The notes below the pieces were generated by a model that did not search any database, was not told where the DNA came from, and worked only from the letters and a program-made list of their open reading frames with translations. Shown piece by piece: positions 48,265 to 58,001 of a stretch of 64,000 bases of DNA. Positions within the stretch are counted from its first letter, which is position 1. Each line of letters opens with the position of its first letter. The position numbers and the translations under genes are program-made. Source of the stretch: Candidatus Obscuribacterales bacterium (GTDB lineage Bacteria > Cyanobacteriota > Vampirovibrionia > Obscuribacterales > Obscuribacteraceae); the NCBI GenBank assembly GCA_021732025.1, contig JAKFVU010000057.1, positions 1 through 64,000 on the forward strand, read 5' to 3'.

Positions 48265-50433
48265 ATGTGGTCATCCTTAGGTATCAAATCAACTCCAGAA
48301 GAAAGCAGCAAAATGGGCAACGAAGAAGGAAACAACACTCCAACTGCATTTCTAGTCGACCTGGTCTCCAACCGGAAGATCCCAGTCGCTACCCCTAGAT
48401 GTCGAGTCGGCCGCGACGACTTGAACGACATCGTTATTAGTGGCGATCAGTCAATTTCGCGCTTTCATTTCATCATTAGTTATGAGAACGACGAGTTTAC
48501 GGTGCAGGATGCTAAGAGCCGTCACGGCACATTCTTAAACGGCAACCAGATCACCAGCCCAGAAAATATTAAAGACGGCGACGTATTAAAAGTAGGTGTG
48601 TCCCTCTTTTGGTTCGTAGTTGAAGCGGTACAGGCACCGGGTTCTGAACCAGTTAATCCGCCAACAGTGGCAGCAATTAGTGGTGAGCGTTCAGACGGCG
48701 TAGGCATTACGGTCAAAGGCCATCCAATGCCTGTGTCAGATGGCTCCCCTATGACCGACACTAGCGTCAACCTCAAGGCTGTAGATGATGGCTCTTCTAA
48801 GTCTGCCACACAAGAAATGGCAATGCCTGATACCAAAATGCTCGACAAAATGGAGGAAGCGGCCAATTCGATTCAGATTGAACCGAAACCAGACGCTCCT
48901 AAAGCCTCACTTGCCTCTTTGTTACAACCCCTCGCTACAGAAGTTGTGCAAAGCAATGAAGATGCAGTAAAAGCCAAGCTAGCAGCCCAAGATAAAGAGA
49001 TGCTAGAAGACTTAGAGACTTCTTCTACAACTGATTCTGCTGCCGATACCGAAGTTGCCGCCGAGGCACCTGCCGAAGAAGCACTGGGGAGCCTTGGTGA
49101 ATACAAATATTCTGATGCTTCAGAATCTGCCAGCGCAGACACAGAGGCTAGTGCAGCTTCAGATAATGTAGAAGATTCTGCCATTGACGCAACAGCCGAC
49201 AGCAATGGTAGCGGAAGCTTGCCACCTAAAATACTGAACAAACCGAGCGACACTGTTACCCTCGAAGCTCTCCAACCCACAGGCTTGGCATCATCACTGG
49301 GCAACAAAGCTGAATCTAGCACAGAGACAAGTGCAGAAAGCGATGATTCAGAAGTCAGTGCATCCGCGGCCGAAACTGAAGTGCCGCAGGGTGAGGCAAA
49401 AGTTGCTTTAGGAGACCTTCTTTCTAATCAAGAGGAAGTTGCTGCCGAGGCCGAATCAATTACTGCGGTAGCTGATGAAACTGAACAATCTACGGCAAAA
49501 GCAGCCGCAGACAATCAAGAGGATGCCGAAAAGGAAACCGAAGCCGAATTGGCACAAGCTGAGCCAGAAGTCGCCGTGGCCGAAAGTTCTACCTTATCGC
49601 CACTTAACGCTGAAATCAGTGGGGAATCAGGATCTAATGGTTCGGGAACTACCAAACAATTGGGTGGGTCTTCTAGCTTAGATCTAGGTTCTATCAATTT
49701 AGATGACGCAATGACACTACGAGCGGGGGCTACTGACGTGCCGGATTGGACAAAACGATATTTCTCAGATGAAATCGCAAAGCTCAATACAGAGCTCGAT
49801 GAACTGAACGAACAGGTGAAACTCGCGCAACAAAAAATTCGCGATGTTGAAACCCGTGTTGCTCTCACCAAAGGGGTGCGTAATACTCTGCTGACAACAA
49901 CCGGTGACGAACTGGTTGAGGCCTGCGGCAAAGTTCTCAGCTTAATCGGCTGGAAGGTAACTATTGCTGCTGATGACAAACATGAATTAAGACTAGAAGT
50001 TGATGACAAACATGTTTGTATCGCACGTGTTATTTGGACCACCACCCAAGCAGAACGCTCGCACCTTGGCCAGCTTTCAATTTCGCAGACACGTTACTGG
50101 TGCGAAAAAGGTACCGAACCTAAAGGCATCTTGATTGTCAGCAAAATCAGCGATCAGGCCCCAACCGGTGTCGGTTCGTCTGTTGAAGAACTAGAATTGG
50201 CCGAATATGCTGCCAAGAAAAATGTCTGCCTAATGACCACCATGCAACTACTTTCACTCTATAAAGAAGTTGCCTTAGACGACACCAAACCAGATGGATT
50301 GAGAAGTGCAATCGTTGCCGCCAATGGCTGGTTGTCTGGTCATGACTTAGAACCTGGTTCGTCAGACACTAATGATAAAGAAGATTCGCAATCATCGAAT
50401 AAATTGAGTTCGCTTCTCTCAGCATCTAGCTAA
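48265..50433 (+). CDS. FHA-domain protein with acidic spacer and restriction-endonuclease-like C-terminal domain
   Basis: A 722-aa cytosolic protein in three parts. An N-terminal FHA domain (about 30-115) has the complete phosphothreonine-binding pattern: GRDDLND, SISRFHF and RHGTFLNG. Residues about 130-500 are acidic low-complexity sequence rich in Ala, Glu, Ser and Asp. A coiled coil (about 505-540) leads into a folded domain (about 545-690) whose pattern (LSLIGWKVTI, LEVDDKHVCIARVI, KGILIVSKI, NVCLMTTMQLLSLY) resembles restriction-endonuclease-like domains, although the usual PD-(D/E)xK residues are not convincingly present. It likely docks phosphorylated partners of the Ser/Thr kinases. 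ATG at 48265 or at codon 17. Confidence 0.85.
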   Translation: MWSSLGIKSTPEESSKMGNEEGNNTPTAFLVDLVSNRKIPVATPRCRVGRDDLNDIVISGDQSISRFHFIISYENDEFTVQDAKSRHGTFLNGNQITSPENIKDGDVLKVGVSLFWFVVEAVQAPGSEPVNPPTVAAISGERSDGVGITVKGHPMPVSDGSPMTDTSVNLKAVDDGSSKSATQEMAMPDTKMLDKMEEAANSIQIEPKPDAPKASLASLLQPLATEVVQSNEDAVKAKLAAQDKEMLEDLETSSTTDSAADTEVAAEAPAEEALGSLGEYKYSDASESASADTEASAASDNVEDSAIDATADSNGSGSLPPKILNKPSDTVTLEALQPTGLASSLGNKAESSTETSAESDDSEVSASAAETEVPQGEAKVALGDLLSNQEEVAAEAESITAVADETEQSTAKAAADNQEDAEKETEAELAQAEPEVAVAESSTLSPLNAEISGESGSNGSGTTKQLGGSSSLDLGSINLDDAMTLRAGATDVPDWTKRYFSDEIAKLNTELDELNEQVKLAQQKIRDVETRVALTKGVRNTLLTTTGDELVEACGKVLSLIGWKVTIAADDKHELRLEVDDKHVCIARVIWTTTQAERSHLGQLSISQTRYWCEKGTEPKGILIVSKISDQAPTGVGSSVEELELAEYAAKKNVCLMTTMQLLSLYKEVALDDTKPDGLRSAIVAANGWLSGHDLEPGSSDTNDKEDSQSSNKLSSLLSASS

Positions 50434-50473
50434 GAGTTCAGCGGCTTAATTTCAGCAATCTAGTAATATATAG

Positions 50474-50510
50474 AGCAGAGAAAGACTCGTTTTTTCTCTG
50501 CTTTTCTTTT
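50474..50510 (+). terminator. Rho-independent terminator after the FHA gene
   Basis: AGCAGAGAAA and TTTCTCTGCT form a perfect 10-bp stem with a nine-base loop, followed by TTTCTTTT. It lies 41 bases downstream of the FHA gene stop. Confidence 0.8.
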
Positions 50511-50530
50511 GACCAAGTTCTAGATGAACA

Positions 50531-51541
50531 ATGAGCAATGAACAAAAAGGTAGCATTTTGGAATCTCACAAGCCAAACAAAATTCGCATAATTCTGGCTT
50601 TTCTGACAATCTATTTGATCTGGGGCTCCACCTACATTGCTATCAAATTTGCTTTAGAGAGCTTTCCACCTTTCTTGATGGGTGCTTCTCGCTTTTTCAC
50701 TGCGGGAATTCTCATGTGCGGCTGGATGCTCTTTCGCGGAGCAGCACTGCCAAAACGCAGCCATATATTGCCCACACTCACCCTCGGCTGTTTATTGTTA
50801 GTTGTGGGAAGCATGGGAGTGGTGCTCGCAGAAAAGACTGTGCCATCGGGGATGGTGTCACTACTTGTGGCTATGGTGCCTGTATTTATTGTACTGCTGC
50901 AATGGTTAAAGCCCCAAGGAATCAAACCAACCAAGCGAGTCATACTGGGATTAATTACAGGAGTCAGCGGCCTTGTCTTTCTCATTGAACCACAAAAATT
51001 TGCTGGAGCCGAAAGCATCGATCTAGTAGGAGTAAGCTTCGTTCTACTTGGATGCTTGGGTTCAGCGGCCGGTGCCATTTACTCGAGATCGGCACATCTA
51101 CCTGATTCGCAACAACTAGCAGCCGGTATGGAAATGCTTTTTGCCGGATTGGTACTATTTATTTGCTCTGCCTGTGCCGGTGAATTCAACCCAAGTGCGC
51201 TGGCACAACTACACATATCATTAGTATCTGGTCTTTCGTGGCTCTACCTCATGGTTTTCGGCTCAATGCTTGCCTTCTCGGTCTATATCTGGCTCCTAAA
51301 ACAGGTCAATCCAGCCCATGTCTCCACATATGCATATGTCAATCCGGTGGTGGCAATATTTTTAGGCTGGTGGCTCGCTGGCGAAACTATTAGCATGCAA
51401 ACATTCATTGGCGCTGGAGTGATTTTGGCAGCAGTCTGGCTCATTACTCAGAGCGGACCGAAACCAGAACCAGCTTTAGCATTGGCGGGCGACGCCACGG
51501 CTTTAGAGGCCTGTGCCCTGCAATCAGATAGCAGCAGCTGA
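50531..51541 (+). CDS. DMT-superfamily permease (EamA type)
   Basis: A 336-aa inner-membrane transporter with ten helices arranged as two EamA repeats (about 18-150 and 165-305). The first repeat begins with YLIWGSTYIAIKFAL and the second ends with AYVNPVVAIFLGWWLAGE, both classic for the EamA/RhaT family (as in YedA and RarD-like proteins). These export or import small metabolites such as amino acids or nucleosides; the substrate is unknown. ATG start. Convergent with a metalloprotease gene. Single-gene unit preceded by a terminator. Confidence 0.9.
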   Translation: MSNEQKGSILESHKPNKIRIILAFLTIYLIWGSTYIAIKFALESFPPFLMGASRFFTAGILMCGWMLFRGAALPKRSHILPTLTLGCLLLVVGSMGVVLAEKTVPSGMVSLLVAMVPVFIVLLQWLKPQGIKPTKRVILGLITGVSGLVFLIEPQKFAGAESIDLVGVSFVLLGCLGSAAGAIYSRSAHLPDSQQLAAGMEMLFAGLVLFICSACAGEFNPSALAQLHISLVSGLSWLYLMVFGSMLAFSVYIWLLKQVNPAHVSTYAYVNPVVAIFLGWWLAGETISMQTFIGAGVILAAVWLITQSGPKPEPALALAGDATALEACALQSDSSS

Positions 51542-51564
51542 TCTGCTCTTTTGCTAGTATTTAG

Positions 51565-52809
51565 CTATTGGTTGTCTACTAACTTGCCATCTTCTTGTCT
51601 AACTTTCTTGGACAAACCAGTGGCAGTCTTACCGAAACGCAGATCAATTTCGGCTTGGTCGAATTCACGAACAGCGTCAAACAACTGCGAACCGCTCTTC
51701 AAAAGAATTTTACGACCTTCCTCACCCACCCGATACAACATCAATGAGTCAGCAAGCATCTCATCTGGGTTAGTAAAATAGCTCGTAGGTGGCTTGATCA
51801 GAGCCTTCTCCCGCACTTCTCTGTTAGTAAAGCGAGGAGCATCCTTAACATCTGCAACTGCTTTTCCTTGCTCATCTAGGGCACCACCCTTAATATCACA
51901 GCGAATCCAACACTTACCGCTACTCATACCGTCGCCAGTGAGGCGATACAGTTCTTCTTCCCGCCCTTTAATTAGCCAATAGCGCGAATCGGAAGACAGA
52001 GTCCACCCTAATTTTTCAGCTGTAGGCTTAAACTTCTCCAAATTCCACGTAGCCATGTTGCGCTCGCCATTGTGAGCAATCTCGTGAGAAGCCAGAGATT
52101 CAATACTGCTTTTTACATCTTCTTGGCGCTTCACTGAGTCTTCTGCAGTAATCGGCCTATATGGCTGCAAATCAGGTTCAAAGAACACAGCCATCTTGCT
52201 TCTCAAGTCAGATGCATAAAGGGCTGCAGTATTGGTTCTATGACCAAACATCGGATCTTTGAGAAAGTAAAATTTGAGACCATGATTTTTGGCATCGGTA
52301 AACTGACTAGGCTGTGACGAATATAGTGCAGCCTCAACCCCCATAAGCTCGCTCAAGCGGGGCACACGTGAGTGCGCCATGGGTCCATCTACTAACTGAC
52401 CTGCCTTGTTCTTACTAAGTATGCGCGGTCGAACAGCGTCCTCCCCCTCTTTACCAAAGGTGACGTGATATTGCTCATAAAGTTGGTGCAGCTTGCCCTG
52501 CACCATGCTGTCAAGTTTTTCTCTTGACTGAATTAGCTCTGTGGGGCCGGCCTTAGTCTCAAATAGTACCTTACCATCAGCAGAGCCAGGCAAGCGATAA
52601 CGAGCGAGGCCGTCTTCGACGGTGCGCTCTACGCCATACTTCTCGAGCAGGTCTTTCTTCAACTTGTCTTGGCTAGCAGTATCGTTACTGCTGGTTTTTA
52701 CGACCTGTCTAGCATGACTAGCGAACTCCTGACTGAGAAGCTGCCGAGCGGCATCGCTACCCTCACTTCTTGCTTGCTCAAAATGCTTATCCACTGGCGG
52801 CACTCTCAT
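51565..52809 (-). CDS. ATLF-like zinc metalloprotease protein
   Basis: A 414-aa protein with HEIAH at about residues 242-246, preceded by SIESLAS and followed at about 348 by YFTNPDEMLADSL, in which the acidic residues are likely metal ligands. This combination matches the anthrax-lethal-factor-like (ATLF) protease domain. No signal peptide is visible, unlike the exported ATLF protein at 25.8 kb. The N-terminal 130 residues are helical and charged. I prefer the ATG at 52809 over the TTG nine codons upstream. It is followed by no same-strand gene nearby, and may act on intracellular or effector-type substrates. Confidence 0.7.
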   Translation of the reverse strand: MRVPPVDKHFEQARSEGSDAARQLLSQEFASHARQVVKTSSNDTASQDKLKKDLLEKYGVERTVEDGLARYRLPGSADGKVLFETKAGPTELIQSREKLDSMVQGKLHQLYEQYHVTFGKEGEDAVRPRILSKNKAGQLVDGPMAHSRVPRLSELMGVEAALYSSQPSQFTDAKNHGLKFYFLKDPMFGHRTNTAALYASDLRSKMAVFFEPDLQPYRPITAEDSVKRQEDVKSSIESLASHEIAHNGERNMATWNLEKFKPTAEKLGWTLSSDSRYWLIKGREEELYRLTGDGMSSGKCWIRCDIKGGALDEQGKAVADVKDAPRFTNREVREKALIKPPTSYFTNPDEMLADSLMLYRVGEEGRKILLKSGSQLFDAVREFDQAEIDLRFGKTATGLSKKVRQEDGKLVDNQ

Positions 52810-52866
52810 CGGGATACCAATCCAGTAAAGCGCCAAATTATGTCTGACTTTTGGCCATTAGCTCAA

Positions 52867-53220
52867 TTAATCTGCTGGCTTGGCAGCGGCTCTCGTTGTT
52901 TTCTTGAGCGCCTTGCTCGTCTTTATGATTGCCGCATGAGAAGAAGCAGTAGCAGCCGATTTTGCTGGCGTCTTTTTTAAACCGGTGTTCTTCAGTGTCT
53001 TTTGAGTTACTAGTTTTCCAGGTTTCTTTTCTTTAGAAACTACGCCCTTAGCTGGCCCGGAATTACTTACAGGAGCGGCAGGTTTTACCACTTTCACTAC
53101 CAGTGGTGGCAGCTTCGGATCAACCACTAAAACTTGGCGACTATGAAAGCCATAGGCATACGCCACAAAGAAAGTGTCGACCACAAGCAGAAATGAAATA
53201 AATCGTCCCTTAGCTTTCAT
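52867..53220 (-). CDS. Small exported or anchored Lys/Ala-rich protein
   Basis: A 117-aa protein. Residues 7-24 form a hydrophobic segment after a basic start, a signal peptide or membrane anchor. The rest is rich in Lys, Ala, Pro and Thr and probably disordered, resembling basic tails that bind acidic polymers or DNA. ATG start, two bases after the stop of the next gene, so the two are translationally linked. No known family. Confidence 0.6.
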   Translation of the reverse strand: MKAKGRFISFLLVVDTFFVAYAYGFHSRQVLVVDPKLPPLVVKVVKPAAPVSNSGPAKGVVSKEKKPGKLVTQKTLKNTGLKKTPAKSAATASSHAAIIKTSKALKKTTRAAAKPAD

Positions 53221-53222
53221 GC

Positions 53223-53837
53223 CTATTTCGCAGTGAAGTGTTTGGTGTCATTAACATCGTCTTTCTCTGAGGCATTGCGAGCATAACTCAAGATCACGGC
53301 AGAAGGCTCGAAATTCTCTTGCACATGGGCCCCCGAAACGAGCTGTACAGTTAAGATTGAAGCTGCATCACCAGGATGCTTGTTGTACTGAGCACCGAGC
53401 GCCTTCGACTCGAAGGTGACTTCGTTGTCGCCTTCTTTGACAAAGCGCGTAATATCAACGTTCTTGCCAGGCCCAAAGAAGTTATCGACCGGGGTATCGT
53501 TAATTTTGACGGTAATAGAATAGCCCGTATAGTCAACACCAGATGATGAAATCCAGTACTTAACTTTGCTCTTCACGGCGTTACTGCTCTCTTTTGGCGG
53601 TTCAGCTTTGCTATCGTTCTTAGCTGTCGGGGCAGCAACAGCTAATGCTGGAGGAATAGCATTGGCTGTTCCAGGTGGCACACTAAGCACTGGAGCCAAA
53701 CGCTCGTGAATGCCTAGAAAATATCCACCAAAGCCCGAGCCACCCATGAGCAAAGCAAGAATAAGCAAATCAAGCATAGCTTTCACCAGCTCATTGCCTT
53801 TCTGTTTAACAGCCTGCACAACCGGCTTATCTGCCAT
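53223..53837 (-). CDS. Membrane-anchored protein with beta-rich C-terminal domain, unknown
   Basis: A 204-aa protein: short cytosolic part, membrane helix at about residues 18-42 (MLDLLILALLMGGSGFGGYF), proline/alanine linker, and a beta-rich region (about 95-190) with YTGYSITVKINDTPVDNFFG. GGGGG lies five bases before the ATG at 53837; the frame opens four codons upstream at GTG. No known domain identified with confidence. It is cotranscribed with the Lys-rich small protein that follows, two bases away. Confidence 0.65.
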   Translation of the reverse strand: MADKPVVQAVKQKGNELVKAMLDLLILALLMGGSGFGGYFLGIHERLAPVLSVPPGTANAIPPALAVAAPTAKNDSKAEPPKESSNAVKSKVKYWISSSGVDYTGYSITVKINDTPVDNFFGPGKNVDITRFVKEGDNEVTFESKALGAQYNKHPGDAASILTVQLVSGAHVQENFEPSAVILSYARNASEKDDVNDTKHFTAK

Positions 53838-53967
53838 TTGAACCCCCACAGATTTGCAATCTTATCTAGTGTAGCCCCGACTTGCCAGTAATACTATCCT
53901 TGCAAAGGTATAAAATCATTGTGCTAGTCAGAGCCAGGGGCGACAAGAAAAGCGACATGAAAACAAA

Positions 53968-55704
53968 ATGAAAGTCAATCGGTCAACCCAGCTTACCGCT
54001 GCATTAATCTGCCTCGCGCTGGCCACTTGGTCAACAGCAACTGTACTTCCAGCCATAAGTCGCGGTCTCACTAACAGCTATGAAATCGAGAACCAGGCTT
54101 ACAAAAATCTAGCTACCGGCGAAGAGCTGTCAAGACAAGGTAACTATGCAAAAGCCTTGTCAGTATTACTGCAGGCCGCGAGCCATGACCCCACTAGTTA
54201 TTCGGGGAGAATTCACCTCAGCCTAGCCGATTGCTATGAAAAACTGAAAAACTACGAACAAGCTATCGCCGAGACCAAAGCCGCCTACAATTTTGACCCC
54301 ACCCAAACAAACGCTCTCTACATGAGGGCTCTAATTTATTATGAAACTGAAAAAATTGATCTCTGCCTCGCCACTCTAGACCAATATATTGCTGTGGCCG
54401 ACAGCGCCGGTCGCGCTCAAGCAAGAGAGCTGAGCGCTCGTGTCAAATCTTATGATTGCACCAAGCAAGGCGCAGTCAAGCTTCGCGCCGGTCAGTTAAA
54501 GGAAGCAATCAAATATCTCGAACTGGCGAGCACAGCCGACCCGTCATCGAATTCAGCTTGTGTTCATGCCAACCTGTGTTTCGCCTATCGCCAAAACGGA
54601 CAGCTAGACAGAGCAATCACCGAAGGCAAGAAAGCTCTGCAATATGACGGTAAAGATGCAAACGTCACCTACAACTTAGCCATTAGCTATCAAGACCAGG
54701 CCGATTTTGATGCAGCAATATCGTGGCTGCGGCGCTACCTCGAACTAGAGAGCGACTCAAGCCGGCGCTCTCAGGCCGAACAATTGATATCAGAACTAAA
54801 AGAAGATCGCAAAAAACTTAAAAGCTCTAATAACAATCGTCCAGACTACTTAGAGCTCTTGCAAGAAAAAGATCGTGTCTGGAATTGGTCGTGCAAAAAG
54901 CTGCCAATCAAAATATTCATTAGCCCGGCAAAAGGCATCTCCGGCTATCGACCAGTCTTTCGCAACTATGTAATTAAGGCATTGGATACTTGGTGTGAAG
55001 CATCTGGCAAAAAACTCAAATACATAATAGTGAAAGATCAAGCTGACGCTGACATAAAAGTTCGGTGGACACCTGATGTCCTCAATTCAGACTCAGAAGT
55101 AAGGGTATCAGCCGGTGTGACAAACCTCACTCCTATAGATCACGAGCTAAGTTTGGCAGTAGTGAATTTGCGTACAACCGACCCATTCACCCCTGGAACA
55201 TTCGTTAAGAACGGAGCCATGGCTTCTGTTACCATGCACGAGATTGGCCATGCATTAGGACTCGATCATTCAAATTGCATCTACGATGTTATGTATTTCC
55301 GCGCCTTCCCTAAGCAAACAGGCATGCCGACCAAGCGAGACAGAGCAACAATAGCCCTGCTTTACGCCAATCATCCTACTGTTACTTTTGCACCTAACCC
55401 TGAGTCAAGTGCACCGGAAGCAGCAGTAGTATTTACTCCGCCGCCGTCATTTGCACCACCACTGCCACCAAAGGCAGACAAACTTGTGCCACCACTATTC
55501 CTTCCACCACCATTCAAAGCAGTAACCGAAAAGCTCACACCGCCTCTGTTTGTTCCGCCACCTCCAGACAGCAAAGCAAAAGAAAAAAGCGCACCTATTC
55601 CTACATTTTTACCGCCGGCAATAGACAGTCTCAAGAAGAAAGAATCGCCCAAGAAGCCTGGCAATCAGGCAGTCCCGTTTTTCATGCCTCCACCTGCGAA
55701 ATAA
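53968..55704 (+). CDS. Exported TPR protein with matrixin-like metalloprotease domain and proline-rich tail
   Basis: A 578-aa protein. A signal peptide (about 1-32) is followed by TPR units from about 40 to 270, then a peptidase M10 type domain (about 305-470) with the full zinc-binding sequence HEIGHALGLDH (His424, His428, His434) and a Met-turn YDVMYF near 442. The catalytic domain is short for a matrixin but complete in key residues. The last 100 residues repeat a motif of the type PLF(L/V)PPP four times, separated by lysine-rich links, and end in PFFMPPPAK, perhaps a cell-wall or protein docking tail. ATG start. The joining of TPRs and a protease recurs elsewhere in this window. Confidence 0.87.
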   Translation: MKVNRSTQLTAALICLALATWSTATVLPAISRGLTNSYEIENQAYKNLATGEELSRQGNYAKALSVLLQAASHDPTSYSGRIHLSLADCYEKLKNYEQAIAETKAAYNFDPTQTNALYMRALIYYETEKIDLCLATLDQYIAVADSAGRAQARELSARVKSYDCTKQGAVKLRAGQLKEAIKYLELASTADPSSNSACVHANLCFAYRQNGQLDRAITEGKKALQYDGKDANVTYNLAISYQDQADFDAAISWLRRYLELESDSSRRSQAEQLISELKEDRKKLKSSNNNRPDYLELLQEKDRVWNWSCKKLPIKIFISPAKGISGYRPVFRNYVIKALDTWCEASGKKLKYIIVKDQADADIKVRWTPDVLNSDSEVRVSAGVTNLTPIDHELSLAVVNLRTTDPFTPGTFVKNGAMASVTMHEIGHALGLDHSNCIYDVMYFRAFPKQTGMPTKRDRATIALLYANHPTVTFAPNPESSAPEAAVVFTPPPSFAPPLPPKADKLVPPLFLPPPFKAVTEKLTPPLFVPPPPDSKAKEKSAPIPTFLPPAIDSLKKKESPKKPGNQAVPFFMPPPAK

Positions 55705-55713
55705 CAGTAGTGG

Positions 55714-56729
<1,016 letters not shown>

Positions 56730-56740
56730 TCAGCGCCTTT

Positions 56741-57817
56741 TTACGAAGCGCTTATTTCTTTAGACTTCTGCATGTCAATGACAAAACGATACTTCACGTC
56801 CTGCTTGAGCAATCGTTCAAAAGCATCGTTAATTTGCGACATTTCAATTAGTTCGATCTCGGCAGTAATTTGGTGCTTAGCACAAAAATCGAGCATTTCT
56901 TGAGTTTCTTTAATACCGCCAGTAGCTGACCCGGCAAAATTTCTTCTTTTAGGCAGCAAGGCGAAAGCTTGCACAGACAATGGCTTTTCCGGTGCACCAA
57001 CGAGAGTGAGAGTGCCATCTCTTTTGAGCAAATGGAAGTAAGCATTGAGGTCATGATCAGCAGAAACGCAATCTAGAATCAAATCGAATGAGGTGGCATG
57101 TTGTGCCATTTCGTCAGCATTCTTAGACAATACGACTTGATCCGCACCCAGTTTTTTGGCATCTTCTACTTTAGAAGGCGAGGTGGTGAAAAGAACCACA
57201 TGGGCACCAAGGGCTTTTGCAAACTTCACACCCAAGTGACCGAGGCCACCCAAGCCAACAATACCAACCTTTTTACCAGGACCAACATTCCAATGTTTCA
57301 GAGGTGAATAAGTTGTGATACCGGCACAGAGAAGAGGTGCTGCTGAAGCCAGGTCAAGACCCTCGGGCATGCGCAGAACACATCTCTCACGCACGACAAT
57401 ATTATGCGAATAGCCACCAAAAGTGGTGCCACCAATATGTTTGTCTTCAGCGTTGTATGTGCCAACATTATGTTCGCAATAAACTTCTAGATCTTCATTG
57501 CAATCAACACATTGTCCGCAAGAATCAACGGTCGTGCCAACCGCGGCCAAATCTCCAACTTTGAATTTCGTCACGGCTGGGCCCACAGCCGACACCTTGC
57601 CCACCATTTCATGACCAGGCACAACCGGATACTGAGTTATGCTCCACTCGTTGCGTGCCATGTGCAAATCTGAGTGACACACCCCACAAAATAAAATATC
57701 AATTTGAACATCATCGGCCAGTAGTTCTCTGCGGGGTATTTTAATTGCCTGCAATGCACCCTTTGGGTCACTAGCAGCAAAGGCATTTATTAGTTTAGTC
57801 GCTATAGCGTTCGTCAT
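56741..57817 (-). CDS. NAD(P)-dependent zinc alcohol dehydrogenase (YahK/CAD type)
   Basis: A medium-chain dehydrogenase of 358 aa that interconverts aldehydes and alcohols. Catalytic zinc ligands Cys44 and His69 (PGHE) are present, and the structural zinc site has Cys100, Cys103, Cys106 and Cys114. The nucleotide-binding GLGGLGHLGV follows. Overall pattern and length match YahK and cinnamyl-alcohol-dehydrogenase-like enzymes. The ATG at 57817 has GGAG about five bases upstream; the frame opens seven codons earlier at a less likely ATG. First gene of an operon with the aldo/keto reductase, divergent from the AraC regulator gene. Confidence 0.94.
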   Translation of the reverse strand: MTNAIATKLINAFAASDPKGALQAIKIPRRELLADDVQIDILFCGVCHSDLHMARNEWSITQYPVVPGHEMVGKVSAVGPAVTKFKVGDLAAVGTTVDSCGQCVDCNEDLEVYCEHNVGTYNAEDKHIGGTTFGGYSHNIVVRERCVLRMPEGLDLASAAPLLCAGITTYSPLKHWNVGPGKKVGIVGLGGLGHLGVKFAKALGAHVVLFTTSPSKVEDAKKLGADQVVLSKNADEMAQHATSFDLILDCVSADHDLNAYFHLLKRDGTLTLVGAPEKPLSVQAFALLPKRRNFAGSATGGIKETQEMLDFCAKHQITAEIELIEMSQINDAFERLLKQDVKYRFVIDMQKSKEISAS

Positions 57818-57966
57818 TTCTCTCTCCTTGAGACGCAAGAGGCAAGCCTGAGCATTGCTGCAGGCAGAACTCGAACGAAGTTGTTGATACCTTTATTAAA
57901 ACTCCGCCCTACCGTTTTGAATACGCCGAAAAGTACGCAATGTTTGCCTAATTCTCCGGCCGAGCG

Positions 57967-57995
57967 TTCAAAAGCGCACTGAGCACGGGTATAAT
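57967..57995 (+). promoter_or_regulatory. Promoter of the AraC regulator gene, apparently leaderless
   Basis: TTCAAA at 57967-57972 and a perfect TATAAT at 57990-57995 are separated by 17 bases, the optimum. The expected transcription start, six to seven bases beyond the -10, falls on the ATG at 58002, and no ribosome binding site is present before that ATG. The mRNA is therefore likely leaderless. Confidence 0.6.
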
Positions 57996-58001
57996 CGTTT
58001 T

